A stretch of 64,000 nucleotides of DNA, taken from contig CAVSKI010000006.1 in the NCBI GenBank assembly GCA_963728495.1, positions 1 through 64,000 on the forward strand, written 5' to 3'. This document shows, one piece after another, positions 26,101-34,215 of this stretch; position 1 is the stretch's first letter, and every line of letters starts with the position of its first letter. A program made the position numbers and the translations under genes. The DNA comes from JACVRW01 sp963728495. Lineage in GTDB: Bacteria; Actinomycetota; Thermoleophilia; Solirubrobacterales; Thermoleophilaceae. The notes beneath the pieces were generated by a model. It ran no database searches. It had not been told where the DNA came from and saw nothing but the letters and a program-made list of their open reading frames with translations.

Positions 26101-26468
26101 GCCGCGGCGCTCGCGACCACCACGGCGGGCTCTTCAGAGAGAAGCGCGTCGAGTGCCGCGATGCGCAGGCCGACCAGGTGCGGCGGCGGGGCCAGGTGCG
26201 ACTCGTAGCGCATGCCCCGCGCCGGATAGAAGCGCACCTGCCGGGGGGCGAGAAATGCCCTCAGATCGGCGGTCAGGTCGCGGGCCGCTCGATCGTCGCC
26301 GGCCACCACCAGCGCGGGACGCTCGGGCTCGGAGTCGAGCAGGCCGGCCAGTAGGTAGGGCCGCAGGCTGGCCGAGACGAAGGCGCGCTGCGGCTCGGCG
26401 CGGGCGGCGTCGGCGAGCGCGTTGACCGACTGGTCCTCGCGGGCGTATTTGAGAAGTGCTCTGAGCAT
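23127..26468 (-). CDS. mfd: Transcription-repair coupling factor Mfd
   Basis: About 1113 aa, the full length for Mfd. It removes stalled RNA polymerase from DNA lesions and recruits UvrA. Domains in order: UvrB-like N-terminal modules (SEPERPALVVAGDDRAARDLT onward), the RNA-polymerase-interacting CarD-like domain (VHEDHGIALFAGF near 490), and the RecG-like translocase. In the translocase, Walker A is CGDVGYGKTEVA, the Walker B box is DEEQRFGVKQKE, and motif VI is QIRGRVGRSRDRAYAY. The C-terminal TRCF domain follows. ATG at 26468 is preferred; the frame is open to 26507 via a TTG. Its place between pth/rplY and mazG/eno matches the actinobacterial block. Confidence 0.95.
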   Translation of the reverse strand: MLRALLKYAREDQSVNALADAARAEPQRAFVSASLRPYLLAGLLDSEPERPALVVAGDDRAARDLTADLRAFLAPRQVRFYPARGMRYESHLAPPPHLVGLRIAALDALLSEEPAVVVASAAALAEKLPDPDLRPHGFEIEKGELLDLDEVAAQLVACGYERIDQVEERGQFAIRGDILDVYPATEERAVRCELFDIEVERLTWFSTFTQRSLEEAERVEIAPAAELGPEHRELAEIAASSAEGERPDVADVLPVDRFCELLELVPDGALVAVAAEEELAPALSDLWEDVTTSFHDADAHHLYVHPERLTETLRTRASLRLSSISQDQPHEFRAQSADTAARSLRDAEPELEKLVRSGYRTVVAWGRRGEAERAQLNMARVQAGFLDGGPAPVEPTVLFAHAALREGFLAPQLKLAIVPEHRLLRRRQGRRPEGPSRGAIASFTDLRAGSPVVHEDHGIALFAGFDTKTVGGVTRDYLELEYRDGDRVFVPSDQLHKISRYVGADAGDPPLSKLGGKQWEQQKLRARRAAEALAGELINLYAERRRRAGHAFPRDSEWQLDFEASFPYRETADQLDAIEAVRADMEEARPMDRLICGDVGYGKTEVALRAAFKAAEDGKQVMFLVPTTVLAQQHYGTFSERLRDYPFEIEMVSRFRSPKQTREAVQAFSEGRVDMLIGTHRLLSRDVRPKDLGLLIVDEEQRFGVKQKELLRQLKLKVDVLSLSATPIPRTLQMSLAGLRDISVIETPPEGRRPVKTYVGDYDEELVSGAIKRELAREGQTFFLHNRVDTIDETAERIRAMVPEARVLVAHGQMAEGVLEKTMLEFLRGDGDVLVCTSIVESGLDIPTANTLIVERADHFGLAQLYQIRGRVGRSRDRAYAYLLYPSHAALTEEASKRLATLSDYTELGSGFKIAMRDLEIRGAGNLLGDEQSGHVAAVGFELYVSMLDEAVRLLGGAAADDATEPVRLDLPVDAYVPGDYVPYEAAKIEVHRRVAGAREIAQLILLREELEDRFGPVPDELDNLIRLQDARIKLGRAGARSVDFRGGRMSVAPIELDSRGAKALRERIPEALYESGRSTVRVRLPEEAAERFRAVVGAAEAILEVATEPDPH

Positions 26469-26601
26469 GCGCAGCGGCCGCCCGGGGCGCCCGCGCGGCT
26501 CGAACAACTCAGTTTAGTAGCGCAAATCTGCGTGCATCCGTTGGCCGTATTCGGATTTCTGGGTTATGAACATGTAAGTCGCCCCTCTTCCAGAGCCATG
26601 G

Positions 26602-27540
26602 ATGGCTAACGGATTGACGCCCAAGCGAACCCTTTCCCTGCTTGCCCTCACCGGCGCGCTCATCGCGCTGGTGGCTCCGGCCTCCGCCCAAGCGGCCGAG
26701 TGCGCCGACGGCGTGCGAAAGCGCGATGTGCGCATTCAGCTGTGGAAGGAAGCGGGCTGCAAGGGCGCCTGGATCGAGGTGTCGTTCAGGGGGGATGGCG
26801 ACCGGCCCGACTTCAGGCGTTTTCGCCACTCCGACGGCGACGTCTACGACGTTGACGACAACCGCGCGTCGGCCGTGGTCGCCGTTAACCACTGCGTTCG
26901 CTTCTTCACCGACCCGAACTACGGAGGCCGGGCCACCCGCCTTCGCTGCGGACGCCACGCCGACCGCAGCATGAGCCTGCCCGAGGGCATCTCGTCGATG
27001 CGCGCCTGTCCGCGCGTGGCGCTGACGCTGTGCCGCCGGCACGCCGTGGCGGGCTCCGGTGAGACTCCGTCATCAAGTTCGGTCGAGGACTTTCACTTCG
27101 ACCGTCCCGGCAGCTATCCGGGCTCCTGCACGCGCGGGGGACTACCCGGGATGTTCCGGCTCGCCGACGTGATTTCTTCGCGCTGGCAAAGCGGATCGGT
27201 TCGCCTCGGCTACAGCTGCGTGCAGAGCTCGCCCGGCGTGGTCGACGTGCACGGCGAGGGGCGGGCGCTCGACTGGCGCCTCGACGCGAGCTCAGCCCAC
27301 GACCTGGCCATCGGCGACGCCATCGTGGCCTGGCTGCTCGCCGATGACCCCAAGGGCACCCGCTACGAGCGTGCCCGCCGCATGGGCCTTCAGGAAGTGG
27401 CCTGGAACGGACGCGTTTGGACCTCGTCGCGCTGGCGAGAGGGCCTGCGGGCCATCCAGCGGGGCGACCGCCGCACGGGCTGGGTGCATATCGCGCTCAC
27501 CTGGGCGGGAGCCCGGCTGCAGACGAGCTACTGGAACTGA
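26602..27540 (+). CDS. Secreted protein with crystallin-like N-domain and an extensin/peptidase-like C-domain
   Basis: This 312-aa protein has a Sec signal peptide (ALIALVAPASAQA, cleavage near residue 31). Residues about 32-140 are Cys-rich and resemble beta/gamma-crystallin or I36-inhibitor modules (VRFFTDPNYGGRATRLRCG). The C-terminal half has the pattern HGEGRALDWRLDA, LLADDPKGTRYERARRMGLQEVAWNGRVW, W...HIALTWAGARLQTSYW. That pattern is seen in actinobacterial extracellular proteins distantly like M15 peptidases, but I cannot confirm catalytic residues. It is convergent with pth; the 3' ends overlap by 44 bp. Confidence 0.75.
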   Translation: MANGLTPKRTLSLLALTGALIALVAPASAQAAECADGVRKRDVRIQLWKEAGCKGAWIEVSFRGDGDRPDFRRFRHSDGDVYDVDDNRASAVVAVNHCVRFFTDPNYGGRATRLRCGRHADRSMSLPEGISSMRACPRVALTLCRRHAVAGSGETPSSSSVEDFHFDRPGSYPGSCTRGGLPGMFRLADVISSRWQSGSVRLGYSCVQSSPGVVDVHGEGRALDWRLDASSAHDLAIGDAIVAWLLADDPKGTRYERARRMGLQEVAWNGRVWTSSRWREGLRAIQRGDRRTGWVHIALTWAGARLQTSYWN

Positions 27541-28106
27541 TCAGGCGCTCGAGCTCGTCGGCCGCCGCTTCGACCAGGGCGCGGACCTCTTCGTTGGGCT
27601 CGCTGAAGCGACCGAGCACGTGCGCCGACACGATCTCCGGATCGGTTGTGTCGGGGCGGCCCACACCCACTCTCACCCGGCGGAAATCGGCGCTGCCGAG
27701 CCCGCGCTTGAGCGACTTGAGCCCGTTGTGTCCGGCCAGGCCGCCGCCCAGCCGTGTCTCGATTCGCCCGAAGGGCAGGTCGATCTCGTCGTGCACGGCC
27801 ACCACGTGCTCGAGCTCCACCCCCAGGGCTCCGCGGGCGGGGCTCGGCGGCGGAACCGGACTCGTTCATGTAGGTCTGCGGCAGCAGCACGGCCACGCGC
27901 GGCCCGCCCGGGCCGGCTCGCCCTTCGCTGAGCAGGCTCGAGTACTTCTTCTTGGCCTTGGGCAGGCCCCAGCGCTCCGCGGCGAGGGCGGCGACCTCGA
28001 AACCCACGTTGTGGCGGGTGCGCGCGTAGCGATCGCCCGGGTTGCCCAGGCCGACAATGAGCCAGTCTGCCTTGCCCCCGCCGCCTCCGCGACGGAAGAG
28101 GCTCAC
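27497..28106 (-). CDS. pth: Peptidyl-tRNA hydrolase, interrupted by a 1-nt insertion
   Basis: Pth releases peptides from peptidyl-tRNA. The first part shows WLIVGLGNPGDRYARTRHNVGF (catalytic His in RHNVGF) and LLPQTYMNESG. An extra base in the G4 run at 27839-27842 then shifts the frame. The continuation is intact in the next frame, with VVAVHDEIDLPFGRI, GGLAGHNGLKS and FRRVRVGVGRP, to a stop at 27497. Removing one base gives a normal 202-aa Pth. It starts at a GTG in a GTGA overlap with the rplY stop, so it is translationally coupled. The essential function makes an assembly indel most likely. Confidence 0.93.
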
Positions 28107-28801
28107 TCCTCGTCGCCCTCGGATTCCTCGGCCGCCGCCTCGGGCTCCTCGCCCTCGGCCGCCTCGACCTCGATGGGCTCACCGTCCTCGCCGACCAGCT
28201 CGGTCTCTTCCTCGATCTCCTCGGGCTCCTCGACCTCGGTGGGGACGACGACAGTGGCGATGATCGTCTCCTCGAGGTCATCGAGGAACTCGACGCCCTC
28301 GGGCGCATCGAGCTCGGAGAGATGCATGGTGGCGGCGATCTCGAGCGAGCTCGCGTCGACCACGATCGCGTCGGGGATTGCGGTGGGAAGCGCCTCGATG
28401 TTGAGCTGGTGCGCCACCTGCTCGAGCACGCCGCCCTCCTTGACGCCCGGCGCCTCCTCGGCCCCCTCCACGTGTACCGCGACCGTCGTCTGGATCTTCT
28501 CGTCCAGGCGCACCTCGAGCAGGTCGATGTGCATGACCTCCTCGCGGACGGGATGCAGCTGCTGATCCTTGACGATCACCGGGCGCGTCTTGCCGGCGAC
28601 CTGGAGGTCGATCAGAGCGGAGCCCTCCACCAGAACCTGCCGCAGGGCTCGCGAGTCGACCTTGAAGCTCACGGAGGCGCCGTCGGATCCGCCGTACACC
28701 ACTCCGGGCACGAGGCCCTCGCGGCGCATGCGCTTGGTCGCGCGGGTGCCCCGCTCGGGGCGCTCCTGGGCGGAGATGATGGGTCGATTTTCATCTGCCA
28801 T
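28103..28801 (-). CDS. rplY: 50S ribosomal protein L25 (Ctc form)
   Basis: This 232-aa protein has the L25 5S-rRNA-binding domain (ERGTRATKRMRREGLVPGVVYG near residue 15, HPVREEVMHIDLLEV) and the C-terminal TL5/Ctc beta domain (GVLEQVAHQLNIEALPTAIPD). A long acidic Glu-rich tail, common in actinobacteria, follows. ATG at 28801 gives the normal N-terminus. Together with pth it forms the pair that normally sits directly downstream of prs; here 12.5 kb separates them from prs. Confidence 0.94.
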   Translation of the reverse strand: MADENRPIISAQERPERGTRATKRMRREGLVPGVVYGGSDGASVSFKVDSRALRQVLVEGSALIDLQVAGKTRPVIVKDQQLHPVREEVMHIDLLEVRLDEKIQTTVAVHVEGAEEAPGVKEGGVLEQVAHQLNIEALPTAIPDAIVVDASSLEIAATMHLSELDAPEGVEFLDDLEETIIATVVVPTEVEEPEEIEEETELVGEDGEPIEVEAAEGEEPEAAAEESEGDEE

Positions 28802-28853
28802 ACGGCGGGGCATTCTAGCGGCCAGGGTCTCTTGTGCGCCTATTCTGAGACGG

Positions 28854-30278
28854 GTGGCGCCGCGCGACGACAACTCGATTCCCACCGGCCGGATCAAGCG
28901 CACGGCCCAGGTTGGCTCCGTCGTGGGCAGCCAGGGCGCGCGCTACGCGGGCACTCGCGCGGCCAACATCGCCCGTTCGCCCGACGGAGCGGCGGATGCA
29001 CTCGAGCGCCGCCACCTCGAGGCGGCGCAGCGCATGGTGGAGACGCTCGGGCGGATGAAGGGCGCGGCGATGAAGATCGCTCAGCTCGCATCGTTCATCG
29101 ACACCGAGTTCCTGCCCCCCGAATACCGCGAGCTCTACCAGGAGCAGCTGGCCCAGCTGCGCACCCAGGCGCCGAAGATGCCGTGGGCGAAGGTGAAGAA
29201 GGTCCTCGACGAGGAGTGGGCCGAGCCGGTGGACGAGCTATTCGAGAGCTTCGACACGGAAGCCGCGGCGGCGGCATCGATCGGCCAGGTACACCGCGCG
29301 GTGCTTCCCGACGGGCGCCCGGTGGCGGTGAAGATCCAGTACCCCGGGGTGGCGGAGGCCATAGCCGCGGACATGCAGAACGCCGGCATGATCATGCGCA
29401 TGGCCAAGGCGCTGGCGCCGGGCCTGGACGCGGGTGCGGCCGCGGCGGAGCTGAAGGAGCGTGTGCTGGAGGAGCTCGACTACGAGCTCGAGGCCCAGAA
29501 GCAGCGCTCCTTTGCGCGCGGATACCGCGGCCACCCCTTCATCCACGTGCCCGAGGTGGTGACCCGGCTCTCCACCGGGCGCGTGCTGGTGAGCGAGTGG
29601 GTAGACGGTGTGGGCTTCGAGGAGGTCCGCGCCCTGCCGCAGGCCGAGCGCGATCGCTTCGGCGAAATCGTGTTTCGCTTCTGCTTCGGCTCGATCTTCC
29701 ACCTGCAGCACTTCAACGCCGACGCCCACCCCGGCAACTACATCCTCATGCCCGACGGGCGCGTCGCGTTCCTCGACTTCGGGATGACCAAGCACCTGGA
29801 CCGCGACCAGATCGAACTGGAGATCACCGCACTCGAGGCAGTGTTCGACGACGATCCCGAGGAGCTGCGCGTGGCGCTGCACGACCTGGGATTCCTCAAC
29901 AACCCCAAGAAGGTCGACGCCGAGCTGCTGATGGAGCACGTGAAGGTGGTCGGCGGCTGGTACATGGAGGACCGCGACGTGACCGTCGACTCGCGCAGGG
30001 TGATGGAGGCGATCACCGCGGTGTCCGATCCGCGCTCTGAGTTCTATCGAGTCATGCGCCGCGAGAACCTGCCGGCGAACGAGCTGATGGGGCGGCGTAT
30101 GGAGTCTGGCGTGATGGCCGTGCTGGGTCAGCTGGAGGCCACGCGCAACTGGTATCGGATCGGCCGCGAGTGGTGGTTCGCCGAGCCGCCCGCCACCGAG
30201 TTGGGCCGACTCGAGTGGGACTACTTCGAGTCACGTGGGGAGCGGCGCGAGCGCAAGTTCGGGGCCCGGGCGATCTAG
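28854..30278 (+). CDS. ABC1/UbiB-family atypical kinase
   Basis: This 474-aa protein of the ABC1/ADCK/UbiB family has the invariant motif KGAAMKIAQLASF (KxGQ-type, here KIAQ), the ATP-binding Ala-rich loop AAAASIGQVHRAVLPDGRPVAVKIQYPG, ERVLEELDYELEA, the catalytic-loop-like HPGNYI and the metal DFG in FLDFGMTKHL. Members support quinone or lipid metabolism and are more ATPase than protein kinase. The GTG start is chosen because TATTCT ends 7 nt upstream, a leaderless arrangement. It is divergent from rplY across 52 nt. Specific role unknown. Confidence 0.88.
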   Translation: MAPRDDNSIPTGRIKRTAQVGSVVGSQGARYAGTRAANIARSPDGAADALERRHLEAAQRMVETLGRMKGAAMKIAQLASFIDTEFLPPEYRELYQEQLAQLRTQAPKMPWAKVKKVLDEEWAEPVDELFESFDTEAAAAASIGQVHRAVLPDGRPVAVKIQYPGVAEAIAADMQNAGMIMRMAKALAPGLDAGAAAAELKERVLEELDYELEAQKQRSFARGYRGHPFIHVPEVVTRLSTGRVLVSEWVDGVGFEEVRALPQAERDRFGEIVFRFCFGSIFHLQHFNADAHPGNYILMPDGRVAFLDFGMTKHLDRDQIELEITALEAVFDDDPEELRVALHDLGFLNNPKKVDAELLMEHVKVVGGWYMEDRDVTVDSRRVMEAITAVSDPRSEFYRVMRRENLPANELMGRRMESGVMAVLGQLEATRNWYRIGREWWFAEPPATELGRLEWDYFESRGERRERKFGARAI

Positions 30279-30421
30279 CATCATCACCCCGCCGCCGACC
30301 CAGATGACGGCGGCCAGAACGTGGACCGTGAGCAGGAACTCCTACATGAGAGGAGCGCGAGGTAGGAGGGAGGCATGTAGGTTGTGCCCGCAACCAGACC
30401 TCGAGCAGGGGGTAAGAAGCA

Positions 30422-31135
30422 ATGCGCAAGCTGGCCGTGTGCGGTGTCATGGCACTCATCTGCGCGACCGTGGCGGGCGTCGCGCTGGGCAGCAGCGAGG
30501 CGACCACCTTCAGCGTCAAGCACTCCAACGGAGCGGAGGGGAAGTCGACCGGGATCAAGTTCAAGATCGAGTTCTCCGACCCGGAGGCCCCGAGCGGTGT
30601 GCCCAGCGGGCTGAAGAGCTTCAAGATCAAGCTTCACAAGGGAACGAAGTTCGACGGCCGCGGCGCACCACAGTGCAAGGTGACGGACGAGGAACTCGAC
30701 AGCCAGGGCCTGGCAGGGTGCCCGAAGTCGAGCAGGGTGGGAACGGGTACGGCCAGCGCCACCAGCGGGGCGGGTGCCCCGGTGAAGACGGAGTCGGCCA
30801 TCTTCAACGAGGTCGTGAACGGGCGGGATGCCCTGCTGTTTCTCTTCGTGATCGACGACGCGGTCGTGGCGGGCTTCGATGCCTTCATCAAGGGTCGCAC
30901 GATGTCGGCCTCGGGCCTCACCGGCGCACTGCCGGGCGACCTGGTCGTGACCGAGTTCGCCGGGACCATCAACAAGCACTCCAAGGGTCGCGGTGAGCGG
31001 CGGCGCAACCTGATCACCGCACCTCCGGTCTGCCCTCCCGGGAGCCGGAAGTGGAACAACACCGGGAGCTTCACCTTCCAAAACGGAGACAAGGACAGCG
31101 GCTCGAGCAAGGGTCCGTGCAACCCCGGCGACTAG
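30422..31135 (+). CDS. Secreted hypothetical protein
   Basis: This 237-aa protein has a Sec signal peptide (MRKLAVCGVMALICATVAGVAL, cleavage about residue 24) and a beta-rich mature part (segments GIKFKIEFSDP, FKIKLHKGTKFD, CKVTDEELDSQG, RVGTGTA). It ends with paired Cys near APPVCPPGS and GPCNPGD. The layout resembles a class of Thermoleophilia secreted proteins of unknown role. A purine-rich GGGGGTAAGAAG precedes the ATG and may act as a Shine-Dalgarno. It is the last gene before the island repeat. Confidence 0.75.
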   Translation: MRKLAVCGVMALICATVAGVALGSSEATTFSVKHSNGAEGKSTGIKFKIEFSDPEAPSGVPSGLKSFKIKLHKGTKFDGRGAPQCKVTDEELDSQGLAGCPKSSRVGTGTASATSGAGAPVKTESAIFNEVVNGRDALLFLFVIDDAVVAGFDAFIKGRTMSASGLTGALPGDLVVTEFAGTINKHSKGRGERRRNLITAPPVCPPGSRKWNNTGSFTFQNGDKDSGSSKGPCNPGD

Positions 31136-31146
31136 CTGGTTAGCTC

Positions 31147-31166
31147 AGAAGAGCTGGTTCTCGCCG
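31147..31166. repeat. Left copy of a 20-bp direct repeat (copy of the prs 3' end)
   Basis: AGAAGAGCTGGTTCTCGCCG occurs here and at 41353-41372, where it encodes the GENQLF end of prs. On the minus strand this left copy also reads GENQLF followed by TGA. Similarity ends at both edges of the 20 bp. It fits an attachment-site remnant of an element inserted at the 3' end of prs. Confidence 0.6.
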
Positions 31167-31304
31167 AGGGGTCCGCTTTTCGGCAGCTCCGCTGTTGCGG
31201 GTTCGCCGCGCGAAGGCGTTGCCAGGTAGGAATTATGGCTACTGCTACTCGGCGGTGAGCTCAAAAGCTCCTGCACAGGGCAAAGCTTTGGTAGCTTCGA
31301 AGCC

Positions 31305-31565
31305 GTGCCCCCAAGGATGGAATGGGCCGTGGACGACATGAGAACGCTCCGGTCTGAACTCGACGAGAGACTGGATGACTTGGTGGAAGCGGTCGGCCTG
31401 ACGGTCGGGCATCGGATCGAGGTACTCGAGGAGGAGACGCGTGGCCTCGGAGAGGAACTCCGGTCGGAGATCGGCGAAGTCCGGCGTAGCATCCGCGTCC
31501 TTCTCATCGCCGTAATCCTGGCCCTCGTTGGCGTGCTCACCACGCTACTTGTAGTACTGCTCTAA
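31305..31565 (+). CDS. Small coiled-coil protein with C-terminal membrane anchor
   Basis: This 86-aa protein has heptad-rich helices (LRSELDERLDDLVEAVG, EVLEEETRGLGEELRSEIGEVRRS) followed by one membrane helix at the C-terminus (VLLIAVILALVGVLTTLLVVLL). It would be tail-anchored with the coiled coil in the cytosol. No family recognised. The start could also be the ATG at 31320. It is the first gene inside the candidate island. Confidence 0.6.
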   Translation: MPPRMEWAVDDMRTLRSELDERLDDLVEAVGLTVGHRIEVLEEETRGLGEELRSEIGEVRRSIRVLLIAVILALVGVLTTLLVVLL

Positions 31566-31620
31566 GAAGCTGCTGGCCGGCGGTTATTGCTCTCGCGCGT
31601 CGTTCAAAGCGAGAGCAGAG

Positions 31621-32016
31621 CTACTCGCGCAGCCTCACGGTTTCGAGGGCCTCCGAGCGGTCGCGGTATGCCTTGAAGCGCACGAGCAACCCGTTTCGAA
31701 TTGTGAACTCGTGTGCGGCGCGGGCCTCGGTGGCAGCACCACTTGCCTGTCCCACCGCCGTCGCCCGAACGAAAACGAGTACGCGCTCGTTGTCGACGTC
31801 GAAGAACCGCTCCGGCTCGAAGTGAATCGCTCCGCCCCAGAGCCCTCCCGTCTCGATGAAGCGCCGCACAGCATCGGGGCCCCGGAACACCGGTCGATCG
31901 GGGTATACCGCAGTGAAGTCAAATTCGACGTCGGGCGCACTTCGCTCGGCAAACATGGTGAGCGGTTCGGGCGCCGAGTAGCCGCTGCGCACCAGTTCAA
32001 CGTTCTCCTGCGACAT
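31621..32016 (-). CDS. SnoaL-like (NTF2-fold) protein
   Basis: A 131-aa protein of the NTF2/SnoaL-like fold, used by ketosteroid isomerase and polyketide cyclase relatives. Typical features are the MSQENVELVRSGY start, the DVEFDFTAVYPDRPVFRGPDAV segment and the strand HEFTIRNGLLVRFKAYRDRSEAL. Substrate unknown. GATACT ends 9 nt before the ATG, in a leader (GATACTGGGTGGGCG) nearly identical to that of the second SnoaL gene at 35568, so both may share a promoter type. Confidence 0.85.
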   Translation of the reverse strand: MSQENVELVRSGYSAPEPLTMFAERSAPDVEFDFTAVYPDRPVFRGPDAVRRFIETGGLWGGAIHFEPERFFDVDNERVLVFVRATAVGQASGAATEARAAHEFTIRNGLLVRFKAYRDRSEALETVRLRE

Positions 32017-32092
32017 CGCCCACCCAGTATCTCGCGACGGGTGGGAATGCTGCTTCCGTAGTCCCTGCACGTAGCAGGCGGCAGGGGGCAGG

Positions 32093-32917
32093 CTACGCCG
32101 AAGCCGCCGGGCCGTTGCGGATCACAGCGCGCACCTGGTCGACCGATAGCGCATCCCATGGGAACTCGACCAGCCACCAGGTGGCGCCTGCTGCGGCGTA
32201 GGGCGCCGGATCGTCGCCGGGCGGGAGAGCGACGACGACGTCGTAGGGCTCCGTGGGGTCCCTGCCGGCCTCCCTGCGCCGCGCCGCGAGGCCAGCCACG
32301 ATCTCGGCGAGCTGTTCCGGGTGGTCCAGGCCGAGGGGAAAGAATCCCTGGTACCGCGCCGCCCGGCGCACCGGCCTGGGCTTGCCGTAGTAGCCCGCGA
32401 CCCACACCGGTACGCCCGGCCGCTGGACCGGCCGGGGCAGGAAACGCATGCCGTCGACCGTGTAGTGCCCGCCGCGGTGGTGCACCGGTTCGCCCGACCA
32501 GGCGGCCGCCAGGATCTCGAGCGACTCGTCGAGCATGCTTGCGCGGCGGCGGTCGTCGAGCTCCTCACCCGTGATCGAGTACTCGCTCGCGAACTGGTCG
32601 CTGCCCAGGCCGACGCCGAGCGTGAGTCGGCCGCCGCTGAGCCGGTCGAGTGTCGCCGTTTCCCGGGCCACCTTGACAGGCCTACGCCGTGCCAGCGGGG
32701 TGACCATCGGGCCGAGCCGGATCCGCTCGGTGGCAGCCGCCATCGCTGCCAGCGTGATCCACGGGTCGGCCACGTCGACCACGGGCTCCTGAAAGCGCAG
32801 GTTGTCCCAGACGAAGACTCCGTGCCAGCCCGCCTCCTCCGCCTCGACACACAGGCGCGCGACGACCGCCGGGTCGGCCAGCTCATCGAATAGGGGCATG
32901 AATAGTCCTGAGCGCAC
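32093..32917 (-). CDS. LLM-class flavin-dependent oxidoreductase (luciferase-like, probably F420-dependent)
   Basis: This 274-aa TIM-barrel protein of the luciferase-like monooxygenase family has FMPLFDELADP, EEAGWHGVFVWDN, the IRLGPMVTPLARRRP strand, ATLDRLSGGRLTLGVGLG and VPVWVAGYYGKPRPVRRAA. The actinobacterial members usually use coenzyme F420 or FMN. The GTG at 32917 is preferred over a TTG at 32926 because TAGGGT ends 8 nt upstream of it. The substrate cannot be read from the sequence. It is 76 nt upstream of the SnoaL-like gene on the same strand. Confidence 0.87.
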   Translation of the reverse strand: MRSGLFMPLFDELADPAVVARLCVEAEEAGWHGVFVWDNLRFQEPVVDVADPWITLAAMAAATERIRLGPMVTPLARRRPVKVARETATLDRLSGGRLTLGVGLGSDQFASEYSITGEELDDRRRASMLDESLEILAAAWSGEPVHHRGGHYTVDGMRFLPRPVQRPGVPVWVAGYYGKPRPVRRAARYQGFFPLGLDHPEQLAEIVAGLAARRREAGRDPTEPYDVVVALPPGDDPAPYAAAGATWWLVEFPWDALSVDQVRAVIRNGPAASA

Positions 32918-32995
32918 GCGGGCCAACCCTACGAGAACGCGGCGATCGGGACCGGACCGATTCTCGAACCGAGCGATAGGCCAGTCGCCTGGTAG

Positions 32996-33649
32996 CTATG
33001 GCCGCTTCACCAGCAGCGGAGCTCGGCCCTTGCGGATCGTCCAGGTCCAGCGCCGACCGCTGACACGAACCACCAGCCGTGTCCTCGGCCGCAGCAGCCG
33101 CTCGGCTTTCTTTACTCGCCAGGAGCCCGTGACCTCGTGGGCCTGTTTGCCCTTCCAGCACGAGCAGGTCACCGTGGCCTCGGAATCCGCGGAGACCACG
33201 AGCCGCCTCACGCGGTAGCCGTTCTTCACCACGCGGCCCTTGAGCGCGACGCTGGGAGCCGTGGCCTCGGTGCCTTCCACGGGCTCGCCCGGCGCAGGGA
33301 CGCTGGGAACCGGCGCAGGGAGCAGGGCGGCCACCCGCACGACGCCCGCCATGCCCGAGCCCCCCGGCCCGCCGTGCACCGTGCAGTAGTAGGGGAAGAG
33401 GCCGGCGGTCGCGAAGGTCCGCGTGACCGTCCAGGGCGTACCGCTGGGAGCGGCTGGCTGCTGGAAGCCGTCCTCGAAGTGCACGTCGTGGGTGCCGCCG
33501 CTGTTGGTCCAGGTCACCCGCTCGCCCTGGCTGATAGTCACATCGGCGGGGGCGAACACGTTGCTGGGCTCAGCCGTGACCGCTTGGTCCGCCGCCGCGA
33601 CTTCCGCCGTCAGCAGGACCACCAGCACGGCTCCCAGGAGTGTCCTCAC
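32996..33649 (-). CDS. Secreted cupredoxin (plastocyanin-like) protein
   Basis: About 217 aa from a GTG start. A signal peptide (LLGAVLVVLLTAEVAAA) is followed by a blue-copper domain: FAPADVTISQGERVTWTN, the first His ligand in GGTHDVHF, then C, H and M ligands in FPYYCTVHGGPGGSGM. A Pro-rich linker and a basic C-terminal beta domain with a Cys pair (VTCSCWKGK) complete it. The domain should bind one type 1 copper and carry electrons outside the membrane. The C-terminal domain is not recognised. The frame stays open to 33736 but the GTG gives a proper signal peptide. Confidence 0.82.
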   Translation of the reverse strand: MRTLLGAVLVVLLTAEVAAADQAVTAEPSNVFAPADVTISQGERVTWTNSGGTHDVHFEDGFQQPAAPSGTPWTVTRTFATAGLFPYYCTVHGGPGGSGMAGVVRVAALLPAPVPSVPAPGEPVEGTEATAPSVALKGRVVKNGYRVRRLVVSADSEATVTCSCWKGKQAHEVTGSWRVKKAERLLRPRTRLVVRVSGRRWTWTIRKGRAPLLVKRP

Positions 33650-33834
33650 TGGTTCGCGGATCGCGACCTCCGATCGCTGACGGGATCCCTGCACAGCTAT
33701 ACGCGCCCACGGTGCACCCGGTTCGAAACCAATCAAACATCGCCTGGGGCGCTCCGGGGTGGTGGGCCCCGGCCGCCAGCCGGTCGCGCACTCTGACCCT
33801 GAGGCGTAGGGTGTTCACTCGACGAGAGGACCAC

Positions 33835-34125
33835 ATGGTAAGGCAGTCGTGCTTATGGACCGCGGAGGATGGGCGCCTTCGAGCGCTACTACGCGGACAG
33901 GCACACGCGCTGCCAAAGCGATCCCGGCCTGGAGCGATTCGAGGCCGCGCAGGGCATCGCGACCCGGACGGCGGTGCGGTCCCTCCAGCGCATCGCCGAG
34001 CTCACGTTCGAGGACATGGACGCGCTGCAGGCGGGCCTCGGATCCGAGGAGGGGGAGGCGGCGTCAACGACGTCCCGAACTTCGCCACCGGCGGCGTGAC
34101 GATCTTCTTCGCCGACATCGACTGA
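33835..34125 (+). pseudogene. EthD-family protein gene, broken by several frameshifts
   Basis: Fragments of an EthD-like (dimeric alpha/beta barrel) protein are spread over three frames: AVVLMD just after the ATG, FERYYADRHT, then PGLERFEAAQGIAT, RIAELTFEDMDALQAGLGSEEG, and the end VPNFATGGVTIFFADID before TGA at 34125. Joined, they make one protein of about 97 aa, the usual EthD length. At least three or four indels are needed. A purine-rich GAGAGGACC precedes the ATG. Either real decay or poor sequence quality. Confidence 0.6.
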
Positions 34126-34215
34126 TGCGTTCGGGCAGGCGTGGCCGAGGCCGGTGGCCGGCGCGTGCATCGTCAGCGGCCCGCTAGTCCTTCTCACCGC
34201 CCGGTTTGCCGCGAC

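Noticed and set aside
31145..31543. Minus-strand open frame ending GENQLF, as prs does.
   Set aside because: The rest has Ser/Thr/Arg-rich shadow composition antisense to the small coiled-coil gene; only the 20-bp repeat is shared with prs.
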